Source of the DNA: Bog-257 sp963805985
GTDB lineage: Bacteria > Acidobacteriota > Terriglobia > Terriglobales > Acidobacteriaceae
Assembly: GCA_963805985.1 (NCBI GenBank)
Contig: CAWDWG010000009.1
Coordinates: forward strand, 62,001 to 126,000
Direction of reading: 5' to 3'
Length of the DNA: 64,000 nt
Shown one piece after another: positions 54,795 through 63,796 of the stretch. Below the pieces are notes generated by a model. It saw only the letters and a list, made by a program, of their open reading frames with translations. It was not told the origin of the DNA and made no database searches. Position 1 is the first letter of the stretch, and every line of letters begins with the position of its first letter. Position numbers and translations under genes: made by a program.

Positions 54795-55175
54795 TCATTC
54801 GCCAGCAAGCTTTTCGTATTGCGCGGCCGTTAGCGGCACGACCGACAGTCGTCCCTGACGGACCAGAGGCGAATCGGCGAAGAGGGAGTTCGCTTTGATC
54901 TCGGCGAGCGAGATGGGCTTGGCGATCGCTTTGCCGACTTTGATTTTGACGACCGGATTGCGCGGGTCGGAGGGATCGACGGAGATGACGGACGCGGTGC
55001 CGACGGCGCTCTTGTGATCGCCGGTTTCGTAGATGACGAGGCGGTCGCCGGGCTGCATCGCGCGCAGATGTTTCAACGCGACGGGATTGGAGACGCCGTC
55101 CCAGTTGGTTTGCTTATCGCGTTGCAGGTCGGCGAAAGAGTAGGCGGTGGGTTCGGTTTTCAGAAGGTAGTCCAT
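54795..55175 (-). CDS. EVE-domain protein (thymocyte nuclear protein 1 homologue)
   Basis: 126 aa. MDYLLKTEPTAYSFADLQRD, TNWDGVSNPVALKHLRAMQPGD, LVIYETGDHKSAVGTASV and PLVRQGRLSVVPLTAAQYEKL match the EVE domain, a PUA-like fold that reads modified bases. Length is normal for a stand-alone member. The ATG at 55175 has GGAG 6 bases upstream, and the longer frame to 55325 has no family match. Role unknown; some EVE proteins act in defence, but no defence gene is adjacent. Confidence 0.9.
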   Translation of the reverse strand: MDYLLKTEPTAYSFADLQRDKQTNWDGVSNPVALKHLRAMQPGDRLVIYETGDHKSAVGTASVISVDPSDPRNPVVKIKVGKAIAKPISLAEIKANSLFADSPLVRQGRLSVVPLTAAQYEKLAGE

Positions 55176-55258
55176 GTAGGCTCCGTAAGTTTCATATTGT
55201 ATCCGGGAGTGTCGCCCCTGAAGGGTTTTCCTGCGCGCCTGTTCGCGCTGGCGGCATG

Positions 55259-55315
55259 ACGTGGGCCGGGAGGTCCACGTGACAGCCGGCCAGAGGCCAG
55301 CGCCACATTCGCGCA
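55259..55315. repeat. Palindromic cassette (ACAGCCGGC type)
   Basis: CGTGGGCCGGGAGGTCCACG then ACAGCCGGCCAGAGGCCAGC and GCCACATTCGCG; compare 57589-57645. Confidence 0.6.
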
Positions 55316-55357
55316 CTTGTAACAAACCCTGCTGGCATGCTAACTTGCGCGGTCGCT

Positions 55358-55363
55358 ATAATT
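55358..55363 (+). promoter_or_regulatory. Candidate -10 box for OPT transporter gene
   Basis: TATAAT 27 bases before the chosen ATG; TGGCAT at 55334-55339 could be a weak -35 box at 18-base spacing. Confidence 0.35.
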
Positions 55364-55390
55364 TGTGCGCAGCCCGAGGTTTGCCCTTAC

Positions 55391-57448
55391 ATGAGCGCCA
55401 CCACAACCACAGAATCTCCTAAAAAATTCCGATCCTACGTTCCCGACAATACGACCATGCCGGAGTTCACAGTCCGGGCCGTGCTGCTTGGGCTGGTTCT
55501 CACGGTCGTCCTCGGCGCCGCGAATGCTTACCTCGGCCTGCGCGCGGGCATGACGATCGCTGCTACTTATCCTGCGGCCGTCATTGGCATGGCGGTGCTG
55601 CGCCTGATGAAGGGCTCGATCCTGGAAGAAAATATTGCGCGAACCGTGGGCTCCATCGGCGAGTCGGTAGCGGCAGGCGCAATCTTCACCATTCCGGCTT
55701 TCGTCATCTCCGGCGCGTGGCCGGTCTTTGATTTTGAGCATGCCTACTGGAAGTCGTCGATTCTGATGCTGCTGGGCGGCGGCCTGGGCATTCTGTTTGT
55801 CACGCTGTTGCGGCGCGTCATGGTGGAAGATCCCGAGCTTCCGTTCCCGGAGTCAGTGGCCGCTTCGCAGATCCACATTGCCGGACAACAAGGCAGCCGC
55901 GCCGCCAAGATTCTCTTCGGCAACATGGGCTTCGGAGGCCTGGTTTATCTGCTGGGCCAGTTCAACCTGTTCAACGCGGGCTACAACTTCATCGTCAAAG
56001 TGGGGAACCTCGGTTCCAGTTTTGTACGGATGGGACGTTCGGCCACGGCTCCCAAGCTGCCGGCCGGTGCAGTCACCTCCGTCGCGGCGCCCGCCATCAG
56101 CCCCGCTTATTTGGGCGTGGGCTACATCATCGGGCCTCGGCTGGCCTCGCTGAACTTCGCCGGCGGCGTCATCGCCTGGGGCCTGCTGGTGCCGCTGATC
56201 CTGTTCCTCGGCGGCCCGACGCTGGTAGCGCAATTCGCACCCGCCGGCACCGCCATTCCAGACACCGGGTTCTGGGCCGGAGAATCCCTTGCCGTGTGGA
56301 GCTTCATCGTGCGGCCCATTGCCGTCGGAGGCATGCTGGTCGGCGCGTGTTTCACACTGTTCCGCATGCGTAAGAGCCTGGGCATTGGCATGGCGCGCGC
56401 CGTCTCGGATTTGAAGAAGTCTGCTGCCGCTCATGCCGGCACTACGCGCACGCAACGCGACCTGAACGCCAAGTTCGTCTTCACCGGCCTGGGCATCGTC
56501 CTGATTGCGATGGTCTTCCTGTACAAGAGCTACGCAGGTTCCTGGGGGCCGGGAATCGTCGCGGCGATTGTCATGATGGTCGTCGGCTTCTTCTTCGCCG
56601 CGGTCTCCGGCAACTTGGTGGGCATGATCGGCTCGTCCAACAATCCCATCTCCGGCCTCACGCTGGCCGCGCTGGTGATCGCCGCAATCCTGATGGTGCT
56701 GATGGGCGTCTCCGGCATGCATGGTGTGGCCGCGGTGCTGGGCGTGGCGGCGGTGGTTTGCATCTCGTCGGCAGTTGCTGGCGAGATGTTGCAGGACTTG
56801 AAGGTCGGACACATCCTGGGCGGCACGCCGGCCAAGATGCAGATCGGCGACTTCATGGGAGTAACGGTGGCCAGCTTCGCGCTGCTGCCGGTGCTGCTGC
56901 TGCTCAATACAGCCAACATTAAGAGCGGCGGAATCGGCTTCGGCGATCCGCAACTGCCGGCTCCTCAGGCGGGCCTGATGGCTATGCTTTCGCGCGGCAT
57001 CGTGGGCGGCGAGATGGCGTGGCCCCTGGTTATCGTGGGCATCCTGATGGGCATCGCGCTGATCATGATCGAGGTCAAGAGCCCGATGCTGTTCGCCGTC
57101 GGTATGTATCTTCCGCTGGAGACGACATTCGCGATCTTCCTCGGCGGCATGATTCGCTGGATCACCGACAAGATGCGCGACAGCAAGAATTTCAACGATG
57201 CGCAGAAGGCTCGCGTGGAAAATGCGGGCGTGCTGACGGCCTCAGGATTTATTGCGGGCGAGGCGCTGATGGGAATTGTCATTGCCATCTTCAAGTACAA
57301 GCAATGGCCGTTGCCAGTGATCTTCGCGCATCCGAATGTGATCTCCGGATTCATCGTGCTGGTGATTCTGGCAGTGGTGATGATTCGCGTGCCGCTGGCG
57401 AATGCAGGCAGTCCGGATGAGCCGGCGCCGCCTACGGCGATCATGTAG
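55391..57448 (+). CDS. OPT-family oligopeptide transporter
   Basis: About 685 aa with some 15-16 membrane helices. The opening PEFTVRAVLLGLVLTVVLGAANAYLGLRAGMT is the family N-terminus. GSIGESVAAGAIFTIPAF, PELPFPESVAASQIH, SSNNPISGLT and the C-terminal FIAGEALMGIVIA are conserved in the prokaryotic (YSL-like) branch. Imports small peptides or metal chelates, probably by proton symport. I start at ATG 55391 (MSATTTTESPKKF); the ribosome site is weak and an upstream frame start at 55337 overlaps the probable promoter. Confidence 0.92.
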   Translation: MSATTTTESPKKFRSYVPDNTTMPEFTVRAVLLGLVLTVVLGAANAYLGLRAGMTIAATYPAAVIGMAVLRLMKGSILEENIARTVGSIGESVAAGAIFTIPAFVISGAWPVFDFEHAYWKSSILMLLGGGLGILFVTLLRRVMVEDPELPFPESVAASQIHIAGQQGSRAAKILFGNMGFGGLVYLLGQFNLFNAGYNFIVKVGNLGSSFVRMGRSATAPKLPAGAVTSVAAPAISPAYLGVGYIIGPRLASLNFAGGVIAWGLLVPLILFLGGPTLVAQFAPAGTAIPDTGFWAGESLAVWSFIVRPIAVGGMLVGACFTLFRMRKSLGIGMARAVSDLKKSAAAHAGTTRTQRDLNAKFVFTGLGIVLIAMVFLYKSYAGSWGPGIVAAIVMMVVGFFFAAVSGNLVGMIGSSNNPISGLTLAALVIAAILMVLMGVSGMHGVAAVLGVAAVVCISSAVAGEMLQDLKVGHILGGTPAKMQIGDFMGVTVASFALLPVLLLLNTANIKSGGIGFGDPQLPAPQAGLMAMLSRGIVGGEMAWPLVIVGILMGIALIMIEVKSPMLFAVGMYLPLETTFAIFLGGMIRWITDKMRDSKNFNDAQKARVENAGVLTASGFIAGEALMGIVIAIFKYKQWPLPVIFAHPNVISGFIVLVILAVVMIRVPLANAGSPDEPAPPTAIM

Positions 57449-57478
57449 TTCTATCGCCATTCTTTTCGTCATCCCGCG

Positions 57479-57526
57479 ATTGGTGCCCCGCCCTAGTCAT
57501 AAACATGGCTAGAACGGGGCATCAAT
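57479..57526. terminator. Hairpin between convergent OPT and MscS genes
   Basis: 20-base arms 57479-57498 and 57507-57526 pair at about 16 positions (TGCCCCG ... CGGGGCA, CTAG ... CTAG). It could terminate the OPT gene or be a remnant of a mobile end; no T-run. Confidence 0.4.
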
Positions 57527-57588
57527 TGACGACGTCCGCGTTCGCGGTCTGCTTCTGTCCGGCCAGTGATGTCGCTGCGGCGAAGATA

Positions 57589-57645
57589 CGCGGGTCTGGA
57601 GACCCGCGCGACAGCCGGCTGGGAAGCCGGCGCTACATTCGCGAC
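57589..57645. repeat. Palindromic cassette (ACAGCCGGC type)
   Basis: CGCGGGTCTGGAGACCCGCG, then ACAGCCGGCTGGGAAGCCGG, then GCTACATTCGCGACA. The frame words ACAGCCGGC and GC(T/C)ACATTCGCG equal those at 55259-55315, while the inner arms differ. Confidence 0.6.
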
Positions 57646-57680
57646 AGCCTATCTAGAGATTCCCGCTTTATCAGAACCCA

Positions 57681-59342
57681 CTAGCCCTTTCCGCCTGACG
57701 CCGCCGAGGCGGCGTCATCTTTCTCAACTCGAAATCCCCGTGGCCGATAATCCGGCGGCAGGAACTCCTTCGGCATGGCCGTGCGATTGCCGTCGCGGAC
57801 TGCGTGGAAGGTGGGCGACATGATCTCGACGCCCGCGGCGAAGAAGACGTCCTGAATGTTGGCGCGGAGGTCGGAATAGGTGAAGACCATCAGCGGTGGC
57901 TTGTCGGTGTAGGCATTGATTTCGTATGTCACGAACGAATCGTCGAGCCCGTTCTGCAGAACGAAAGGGGCCGGAGTTTGTAGGATGTTCTTGGTCTTCA
58001 CAGCAGCTTCGATCAGCAGCTCGTGAATCTTTCGCCAAGGCTGGTCGTAGCCGATGGTCACGGAGGTGTAGAGGACAAGTCCGTCATTCTGCGCCTGCAT
58101 GCTGTAGTTGGTGACGTAGCCGCCCAGAATGACCGAATTCGGGAGGATGATCTCCTCGTTCTTGATGGTCTTCAGGTGCGTGGCGAGCATGGTCTGCTGC
58201 GTGACCTCACCCATGTTCTCGCCGATCCTGACCCAGTCGCCGACGCGAAAGCCGCGCGTATAGATAAGAATCACGCCTGCTACCACGTTGGCTACCGCTG
58301 AAGTCGAGCCCAACGAGAACAGCACGCCGATGAAGATGCCCACGCCTTTGAACGCGGGCGAATTTTCTCCCGGCAGGTAGGGATAGACAATAACTGCGGT
58401 GAAGGCGATGAGCAGGAAGCGGACGATCTTATAAGTTGGTTGCGCCCACTCAGGATAGAAGCCGGAGATGCGGATGTTGCCGTGCTCCAGTTCGCGCAAC
58501 AGAAGCCGGACTACCTTCATCACGTAGTACATCACGGCCAAAATGACCGCAATGTAGAAGAAATTGGGCACGTAGTTGAGAAACGCCAGGCCAAAGAAGC
58601 GGACCGGACGGACAACATAGTTCAGCAAGCGCTGGCCATGTTCTCGTGTCCATGGAAAGTAGTTGAACTCGGTGGCGAGGAAGACCCAGGTGAGGGAAAT
58701 CAGCACGAGCACGCGGACCAATCGCACGCTGGCCATGAAGATCGCGGCGATGCGCTCGCCCGCGAGGAGCTGCGATCGCTGGATGGTGATTCCCCCGATG
58801 CGAGTGGAGGAGGAGTGCAGTTTTTGCAGCAGCCAACGTCCGGCGCGGACCACCAGCCACACAATGATCAGATAAATGGCGAGCGTGACCAGAGCCTTGA
58901 TTAACGATTGAACAAGGAAGCGAGGGGTGTGCTCGCGTCGTGCCTCGGTGAGCGCCTCGCGAAATCTATTGGCAAGATAGTTTGCCACCACCAGGCGCGA
59001 TGCATGGTAGTGCTTGGCATCCTCATCGGTGACGACGACCAGGACGTTGTCGCCAAGCGTGACCGCGGTGCCGTAGGGCGAATCGGCGCCCTTGATCTGA
59101 GAAAGATCGTCGTTGTTGTAGATCAGTTTGCGAATGCGTTCCGAAACCCCTGAGGCGCGCTGCTCCGCGGTAACGCTGCCTACGCCCTCGTAGATCAGGA
59201 AGATCTGGTTGCCTTCTACGGCAACGGGATAGCCGACGGGAGGTTCGCTCGGGGTCGAGGCCTGCTGCGCGAGGAGGGGAATCGCGAAGCACAGAGTTGT
59301 GAATATGGTTGCGAGAGCAAGTCGCCTGGCCGAGCGGAGCAT
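57681..59342 (-). CDS. MscS-family mechanosensitive channel
   Basis: 553 aa. Signal peptide (LALATIFTTLCFAIPLLAQ), a periplasmic domain (about 25-140) and five or so membrane helices. The pore/beta-domain block GVLFSLGSTSAVANVVAGVILIYTRGFRVGDWVRIGENMGEV, then KTIKNEEIILPNSVILGGYVTNYS is the MscS signature, followed by the C-terminal cage. It protects against osmotic downshock or senses envelope tension. GGAGG lies 4 bases ahead of the ATG at 59342. Confidence 0.92.
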   Translation of the reverse strand: MLRSARRLALATIFTTLCFAIPLLAQQASTPSEPPVGYPVAVEGNQIFLIYEGVGSVTAEQRASGVSERIRKLIYNNDDLSQIKGADSPYGTAVTLGDNVLVVVTDEDAKHYHASRLVVANYLANRFREALTEARREHTPRFLVQSLIKALVTLAIYLIIVWLVVRAGRWLLQKLHSSSTRIGGITIQRSQLLAGERIAAIFMASVRLVRVLVLISLTWVFLATEFNYFPWTREHGQRLLNYVVRPVRFFGLAFLNYVPNFFYIAVILAVMYYVMKVVRLLLRELEHGNIRISGFYPEWAQPTYKIVRFLLIAFTAVIVYPYLPGENSPAFKGVGIFIGVLFSLGSTSAVANVVAGVILIYTRGFRVGDWVRIGENMGEVTQQTMLATHLKTIKNEEIILPNSVILGGYVTNYSMQAQNDGLVLYTSVTIGYDQPWRKIHELLIEAAVKTKNILQTPAPFVLQNGLDDSFVTYEINAYTDKPPLMVFTYSDLRANIQDVFFAAGVEIMSPTFHAVRDGNRTAMPKEFLPPDYRPRGFRVEKDDAASAASGGKG

Positions 59343-59556
59343 AGGTCCTCCGGAACCTACAAAAGCTTGACCGCAGCTTCTGCGGCCCATGTTAGGCCAT
59401 GCGGGGGCGAGACTCAAGGAAACGGGGGGTAATGACCTGAGGGCAAATTGCTATAGCACCATTTCTAATGCAACAGCGGGGCACGGGTTGTGTGTCGGAA
59501 CACGAATACCCGCAGCCGGAATCAGGGCGCGGGCGATCGGGCGAGATGTCTTGCTT

Positions 59557-60204
59557 TTATGGCTGCGGCGACGCCGTGTTGCTGGGCTTGCCGGCGCTGG
59601 GAGTGCGTTTCTCCTCGTTCGTCACCGTCGAATGAATGCCTACTGCGGGTGCGACCTTTTGCGCGTTTTTCAAATCGCTTTCGAGCCTGGGCAGCGTCTG
59701 GCTCGCCCAACCGTCCCCTTTCGTCGCTTCCTGTTTGAACCTCGACAAGGCCGTCTGATCCTGACTCAGCATCGCCTTCATATAGGCTTTGTCGAACGCA
59801 GCGCCGCTCAGCTGTGAGAGCGCGTCGAAAGTGTCCAAGTTTGTTGCATCGAGCGTGTTGGGCAGCACCACCGCCTGCTGGTTGGCAATGTTAAACAAAT
59901 CCGCTTGCGTCTTGCTATAGTCGTTCAGTATCTGCTGGGCGAACGCTCGCACCTGCTCGTTTTGCGCGTTTTGCAGCGCCAGGTATGCCAGATGTATCTT
60001 CGCCATGGCATCCTGCGCAGCCTCTTTCATGAATTGCGGGTCGGCGGTTGGAAACACGCCGTTGCTGTATTGGCCGCGGTCAGCTGGTTGAGGTATTTTA
60101 TTGCCGTATTGATCGTACTCGGCCGCGTTGCCTTGCGCGAAGCCAAGTGCCGTCAACAGCAGAGCTATCGTAGCGACCAACAGACCCCGTCCCAAGAATT
60201 TCAT
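59557..60204 (-). CDS. Secreted DUF4142 protein
   Basis: 215 aa. Signal peptide (LLVATIALLLTALGFAQG), then a four-helix ferritin-like DUF4142 domain: DPQFMKEAAQDAMAKIHLAYLALQ, VRAFAQQILNDYSKTQADLFNIA, FDALSQLSGAAFDKAYMKAMLSQDQTALSRFKQEAT. It ends in a polar tail rich in S, T and P. Members are exported and linked to stress, function unproven. AAAGGAG precedes the ATG at 60204. Confidence 0.88.
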   Translation of the reverse strand: MKFLGRGLLVATIALLLTALGFAQGNAAEYDQYGNKIPQPADRGQYSNGVFPTADPQFMKEAAQDAMAKIHLAYLALQNAQNEQVRAFAQQILNDYSKTQADLFNIANQQAVVLPNTLDATNLDTFDALSQLSGAAFDKAYMKAMLSQDQTALSRFKQEATKGDGWASQTLPRLESDLKNAQKVAPAVGIHSTVTNEEKRTPSAGKPSNTASPQP

Positions 60205-60313
60205 TGCCGTTACTCCTTTCAGAGAAACGTCAGGGTATGACTTCGGCCATAGCCTGCACAAAGCTGCTCGGATAGCATAAATCTTCCACCGCCGCGCTGT
60301 CGCGTTCATCCGG

Positions 60314-60345
60314 GTAGTGGGTCAGAATTCAAACTGGCCCACTAC
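60314..60345. repeat. Hairpin of joined transposon-like ends
   Basis: GTAGTGGGTCAGAATTC paired with a nearly complementary right half ending GGCCCACTAC. It matches the ends of the element at 52226-52445 joined back to back. Flanks GTTCATCCG and CTTCATCTG agree at 7 of 9 positions, reminiscent of a 9-base target duplication. It may end transcription of hypB. Confidence 0.5.
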
Positions 60346-60379
60346 CTTCATCTGATCATTCTCGACAAGTGCGGTCTCG

Positions 60380-61060
60380 TTAGGTAGCGGCGCTCTGCAG
60401 TTTGGCGCGGGCGAGCTCCTGCCGCATTTGCAGCCATTGCATCCAGCGGTCCAGGCCTTCGCCGGTGGTGCTGGAGACGTCGATGATCTCCATGCCGGGA
60501 TGGACGCGGCGAGCGTTCTCGCGCGCAAGATCGGCGCTGAAGGGAACGTAGGGCAGAAGGTCGATTTTCGTCAGCAGCATCAGCTCGGACTTAAAGAAGA
60601 TGGAAGGATATTTGAGCGGCTTGTCTTCGCCTTCGGTCGTGCTCAGCAGGACGATCTTCGCGTCTTCGCCGAGATCGTAACTCGACGGGCAAACCAGGTT
60701 GCCGACGTTCTCGACGATCAGCAGATCGAGGTCTTCGAGCTTCCAGTCTTCGATGTGCCGCTCGATCATTTTGGCGTCGAGGTGGCAGGTGCCGCCGGTG
60801 GTGATCTGCTTGACCGGGAAGCCGAACTTGGACAGGCGGCGCGCATCGTTTTCGGTTTGCAGATCGCCGGTGAGTACGGCGACGCGAGCGGATTTGTCCA
60901 TGCGCTCGAGCGTGCGCTCCAGCAGCGCAGTCTTGCCGGAGCCGGGCGCGCTGATGAGGTTGACGCAAAGGACGCCGTGCCGGCGATAGCGCTCGCGCAG
61001 CTGCTCGGCGAGGAGCTGGTTCTCGTTCAGGACCTTCTTTTCGACGGTGATTCTATCCAT
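60380..61060 (-). CDS. hypB: Hydrogenase/urease nickel incorporation GTPase HypB
   Basis: 226 aa. G1 loop NLISAPGSGKTALLE (about 34-48), VLTGDLQTENDARRL, TGGTCHLDAKMIERH with the metal-binding Cys and His, VENVGNLVCPSSYDLGE, and LTKIDLLPY (G4). It lacks the N-terminal His-rich nickel store of some HypB. With HypA it delivers nickel to NiFe hydrogenase in a GTP-dependent way. hypA is 68 bases upstream on the same strand. Confidence 0.94.
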   Translation of the reverse strand: MDRITVEKKVLNENQLLAEQLRERYRRHGVLCVNLISAPGSGKTALLERTLERMDKSARVAVLTGDLQTENDARRLSKFGFPVKQITTGGTCHLDAKMIERHIEDWKLEDLDLLIVENVGNLVCPSSYDLGEDAKIVLLSTTEGEDKPLKYPSIFFKSELMLLTKIDLLPYVPFSADLARENARRVHPGMEIIDVSSTTGEGLDRWMQWLQMRQELARAKLQSAAT

Positions 61061-61128
61061 AGAGGCTAGTAACTAGTGCTTAGTAATTAGTGCTTGGTGT
61101 TTGATAATCAGCTGTCGGCCATCGGCTC

Positions 61129-61482
61129 TCAGCTATCGGCTTCCTCGACCTCCATATAGGCGATGTCTAGCTCTTCGCCGCTGATGCACTCGGTAGTGAA
61201 TTCGCCGCACAGCGGGCAGCGCGGGTCGAAATCTTGCATGCGAAAGTCGTAGGCGCATTTCGAACAGCGCTGCATGCGCGGAATGACTTCCAGTTCCAGC
61301 GCGAGCGGCTCGAAGGTCGTGTCTTTCACCAGAACCTCGAAGCCGAACTGCAGCGCGTCGCGATCTACGCCGGACAGCTCTCCAATCTTAACCCCGACCT
61401 TGGAGATGTGCGCGCCGGGATGGCGGGCGGCTTCCTTTTCGACGGATTCGAGGATGGAGGCGGCGATTCCGAGCTCGTGCAT
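61129..61482 (-). CDS. hypA: Hydrogenase nickel incorporation protein HypA
   Basis: 117 aa, normal length. It begins MHELGIAASIL, where Met-His-Glu binds nickel. The zinc site is CSKCAYDFRMQDFDPRCPLCG (two CxxC). ISKVGVKIGELSGVDRDALQFGFEVL is also typical. The ATG at 61482 is required for the MHE motif. No hydrogenase structural gene or other hyp gene is in this window. Confidence 0.94.
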   Translation of the reverse strand: MHELGIAASILESVEKEAARHPGAHISKVGVKIGELSGVDRDALQFGFEVLVKDTTFEPLALELEVIPRMQRCSKCAYDFRMQDFDPRCPLCGEFTTECISGEELDIAYMEVEEADS

Positions 61483-61799
61483 GAGAGCGTTCTCACCACA
61501 GAGGACACAGAGAGCACAGAGCAAAATCAAAGAATTTTCTCTGTGATCTCAGTGTGCTCAGTGGTGATTTCATATAGCAGGCCAGCGCAAATTGTCCGTA
61601 ATCGGACAGCCTTGCGACCCGCGAATCAACTTCATCATAGCCCTTTGTATTTTTCCTGCGGAAACGTTTCATTTTTCGGAAACATCTTGGCGCGGATTTC
61701 GTCTATCACAGCGAAGGTGCAGCTCGTCTTCGTTTTATAAGCCCGGGTCCCCAACTGGCTGGGGTGTTTGGGGTCAACGCAGAAAACAGGTAGCGCACC
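61483..61799. other. Divergent intergenic region with CACAGAG repeat
   Basis: 317 bases between hypA (minus) and the sensor kinase gene (plus). 61494-61522 carries the CACCACAGAGGACACAGAG phrase shared with 28145-28172, and a related phrase follows on the opposite strand at 61544-61568. No other feature seen. Confidence 0.5.
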
Positions 61800-63008
61800 A
61801 TGGCTCAGGAACTGGCTCCCACCGCGAGCGCCAAGCTTTCGGCAGAGTTTGGCAAACGCCGAAGTGTCTCTGCCCGCCGCAGCCTTGTCTTCGACAAAAT
61901 CAAAGAGTGGACTCGGATCTGGGCGATCGGCTTCGTGCTGTGGACAGTGCTGGCGTTTCTGGGTGCGGCCGGCACGCATGTCTACACGGCGTCGGTAGGC
62001 GGGCCGGAGAGCTGGGCGCAGCTGCTGGCCTGGTACATGGCGATCTCGGCGGTGTGGTCGCTGATGACGCCGCCGGTCTACGCGCTGTCGCGGCGCTTCA
62101 TCTTCGAGCGCAGCAACTGGAAGATGGTGCTGCCGCTGCACATCGTCGCCAGCATCGTGCTGACGTGCATCGCGGCGTCGATCATCGTGTGGCTGGAGCC
62201 GTATGTCACGTGGACGCCGGAAGCGCACGTGCCATTTTTCCCGCACATGTTTTCGCGCGCCTTTATGGACCTGCAACGCTACTGGTACATCCTGCTGATC
62301 ACCCAGGCGATTGACTATTACCGCAGATACCGCGCGCGGGAGCTGGAATCGTCGCAACTGGAGGCGCAGCTGGCGCACGCGCAGCTGGAAGTACTGAAGA
62401 TCCAGCTGGAGCCGCACTTCCTGTTTAATACGCTGAACTCGATTGCGGCGCTGGCGCGCAACGACGGTCCCGCGGCGGAGAACATGACGCTGCAGCTGGC
62501 CGATCTGCTGCGTTTCTCGCTGGACGCGATGGGCGTACACGAAGTGCCGCTGAGCCGCGAGTTGACCATCCTGCAGAAGTACATCGACATCCAGCAGACG
62601 CGCTTTCAGGACCGCTTGCAGGTGGAGATGGACATCGCCGGCAACACGCTGGGGGCGCTGGTGCCGAACATGATCCTGCAGCCGCTGGTGGAGAACGCGA
62701 TCCGTCACGGCATTGGGCCGCGGCGCGCGCCCGGCGTGATTCGCGTGTGCACGCGCCAGGTCTTCGACGAGCTGTGGATGGAGATCAGCGACAACGGCCT
62801 GGGGCTGACGCGCTTTGGCGGCATGATTCCACCCGATGGCGTTGGCCTGCGCAACACGCGCGCGCGGCTGCTACAGCTCTATAACCACGATCACCGCTTG
62901 ACTCTGGAGGATGCGGCGGGCGGAGGCTGCGTCGTCAAGATCCACATTCCATTTCGAACTCACTTCGAGGAGGTCCGTACCAGCGATGCCCATACGAGTG
63001 TTGCTTAG
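61800..63008 (+). CDS. LytS/YehU-type sensor histidine kinase
   Basis: 402 aa. Four membrane helices at about 42-60, 73-95, 110-130 and 160-172. The His_kinase domain has LEPHFLFNTLNSIAALARND with phospho-acceptor H206, followed by an ATPase domain with LVENAIRHGIG and SDNGLGLT. It signals to the LytTR regulator encoded next, whose start lies 23 bases before this stop codon, so the pair is translationally coupled. The input domain has no recognised ligand site. Start ATG 61800 with AGGTAG upstream. Confidence 0.92.
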   Translation: MAQELAPTASAKLSAEFGKRRSVSARRSLVFDKIKEWTRIWAIGFVLWTVLAFLGAAGTHVYTASVGGPESWAQLLAWYMAISAVWSLMTPPVYALSRRFIFERSNWKMVLPLHIVASIVLTCIAASIIVWLEPYVTWTPEAHVPFFPHMFSRAFMDLQRYWYILLITQAIDYYRRYRARELESSQLEAQLAHAQLEVLKIQLEPHFLFNTLNSIAALARNDGPAAENMTLQLADLLRFSLDAMGVHEVPLSRELTILQKYIDIQQTRFQDRLQVEMDIAGNTLGALVPNMILQPLVENAIRHGIGPRRAPGVIRVCTRQVFDELWMEISDNGLGLTRFGGMIPPDGVGLRNTRARLLQLYNHDHRLTLEDAAGGGCVVKIHIPFRTHFEEVRTSDAHTSVA

Positions 63009-63750
63009 CGATGATGAAGCTTTGGCGCGCGAGCGGCTGCGCAGCCTGTTGGAAGAAGAGCCCGACATCGAGATCGTTGCCGAATGTGGCGACGGCAAGT
63101 CGGCGATTGCGACGATCAAGCGCGAGAAGCCGGACTTGGTCTTTCTCGATATTCAGATGCCGGAGACGGACGGCTTCGGCGTGGTGTCGGCGCTGGGCGC
63201 GGAGAACATGCCGCTGACGATCTTCGTCACCGCCTACGATCGCTATGCGATGAAGGCGTTCGAGGTGCATGCGCTCGATTACCTGCTGAAGCCGGTGGGC
63301 AAGGAACGTCTGTCCGAAGCGCTGAACAACGCACGCAAGCAACTGCAGCATCCGTCGGAGGCGATGTTCCAGCGGCGCGTGCTCGCGCTGCTTGGGGACC
63401 TCGATTCGCGGCAGAACGCTCCGCAGCGCATCGTGATCAAGGCCGACGGCGAGATTGTATGCCTGAAGCCGGGTGAGATCGATTGGGCCGAGTCGGCAGG
63501 CAATTACGTTTGCCTGCATGTCGCCGGCAACACGCACATCCTGCGCGAGACGATTACGTCGCTGGAGTCGCGGCTGGGACATCGGCAGTTCCTGCGCGTG
63601 CATCGCTCGACGCTGGTGAACGTCGATCGCATCAAGACGCTGCGGCCGTCGCTGTATGGGGACTATGCGATTCTGCTGCGCGATGGGACGAAGCTGACGT
63701 TGAGCCGCGGGTTTAGGGAGACGGTGTTGAAGAGGCTGGGGACGGCGTAG
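62986..63750 (+). CDS. LytTR-family response regulator
   Basis: 254 aa. Receiver domain 1-120 with D9/D10 and phospho-acceptor D55 (LVFLDIQMPETDGF), TAYD and the KPV switch. LytTR DNA-binding domain about 147-250 (VIKADGEIVCLKPGEIDWAESAGNY, RQFLRVHRSTLVNVDRIKTL). Partner of the sensor kinase; genes overlap by 23 bases. The frame extends back to 62911, but MPIRVLLSDDE is the family start. Confidence 0.94.
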   Translation: MPIRVLLSDDEALARERLRSLLEEEPDIEIVAECGDGKSAIATIKREKPDLVFLDIQMPETDGFGVVSALGAENMPLTIFVTAYDRYAMKAFEVHALDYLLKPVGKERLSEALNNARKQLQHPSEAMFQRRVLALLGDLDSRQNAPQRIVIKADGEIVCLKPGEIDWAESAGNYVCLHVAGNTHILRETITSLESRLGHRQFLRVHRSTLVNVDRIKTLRPSLYGDYAILLRDGTKLTLSRGFRETVLKRLGTA

Positions 63751-63796
63751 AAGAGACGCTTTTCGCTGTTGGCTCTTCGTTTTTCGCAGAAGAACG

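Noticed and set aside
54795..55175. EVE protein and HNH nuclease (52499-53113) as a defence island
   Set aside because: They are separated, on common housekeeping-type backgrounds (comF, OPT transporter), with no restriction, toxin or methylase partner.
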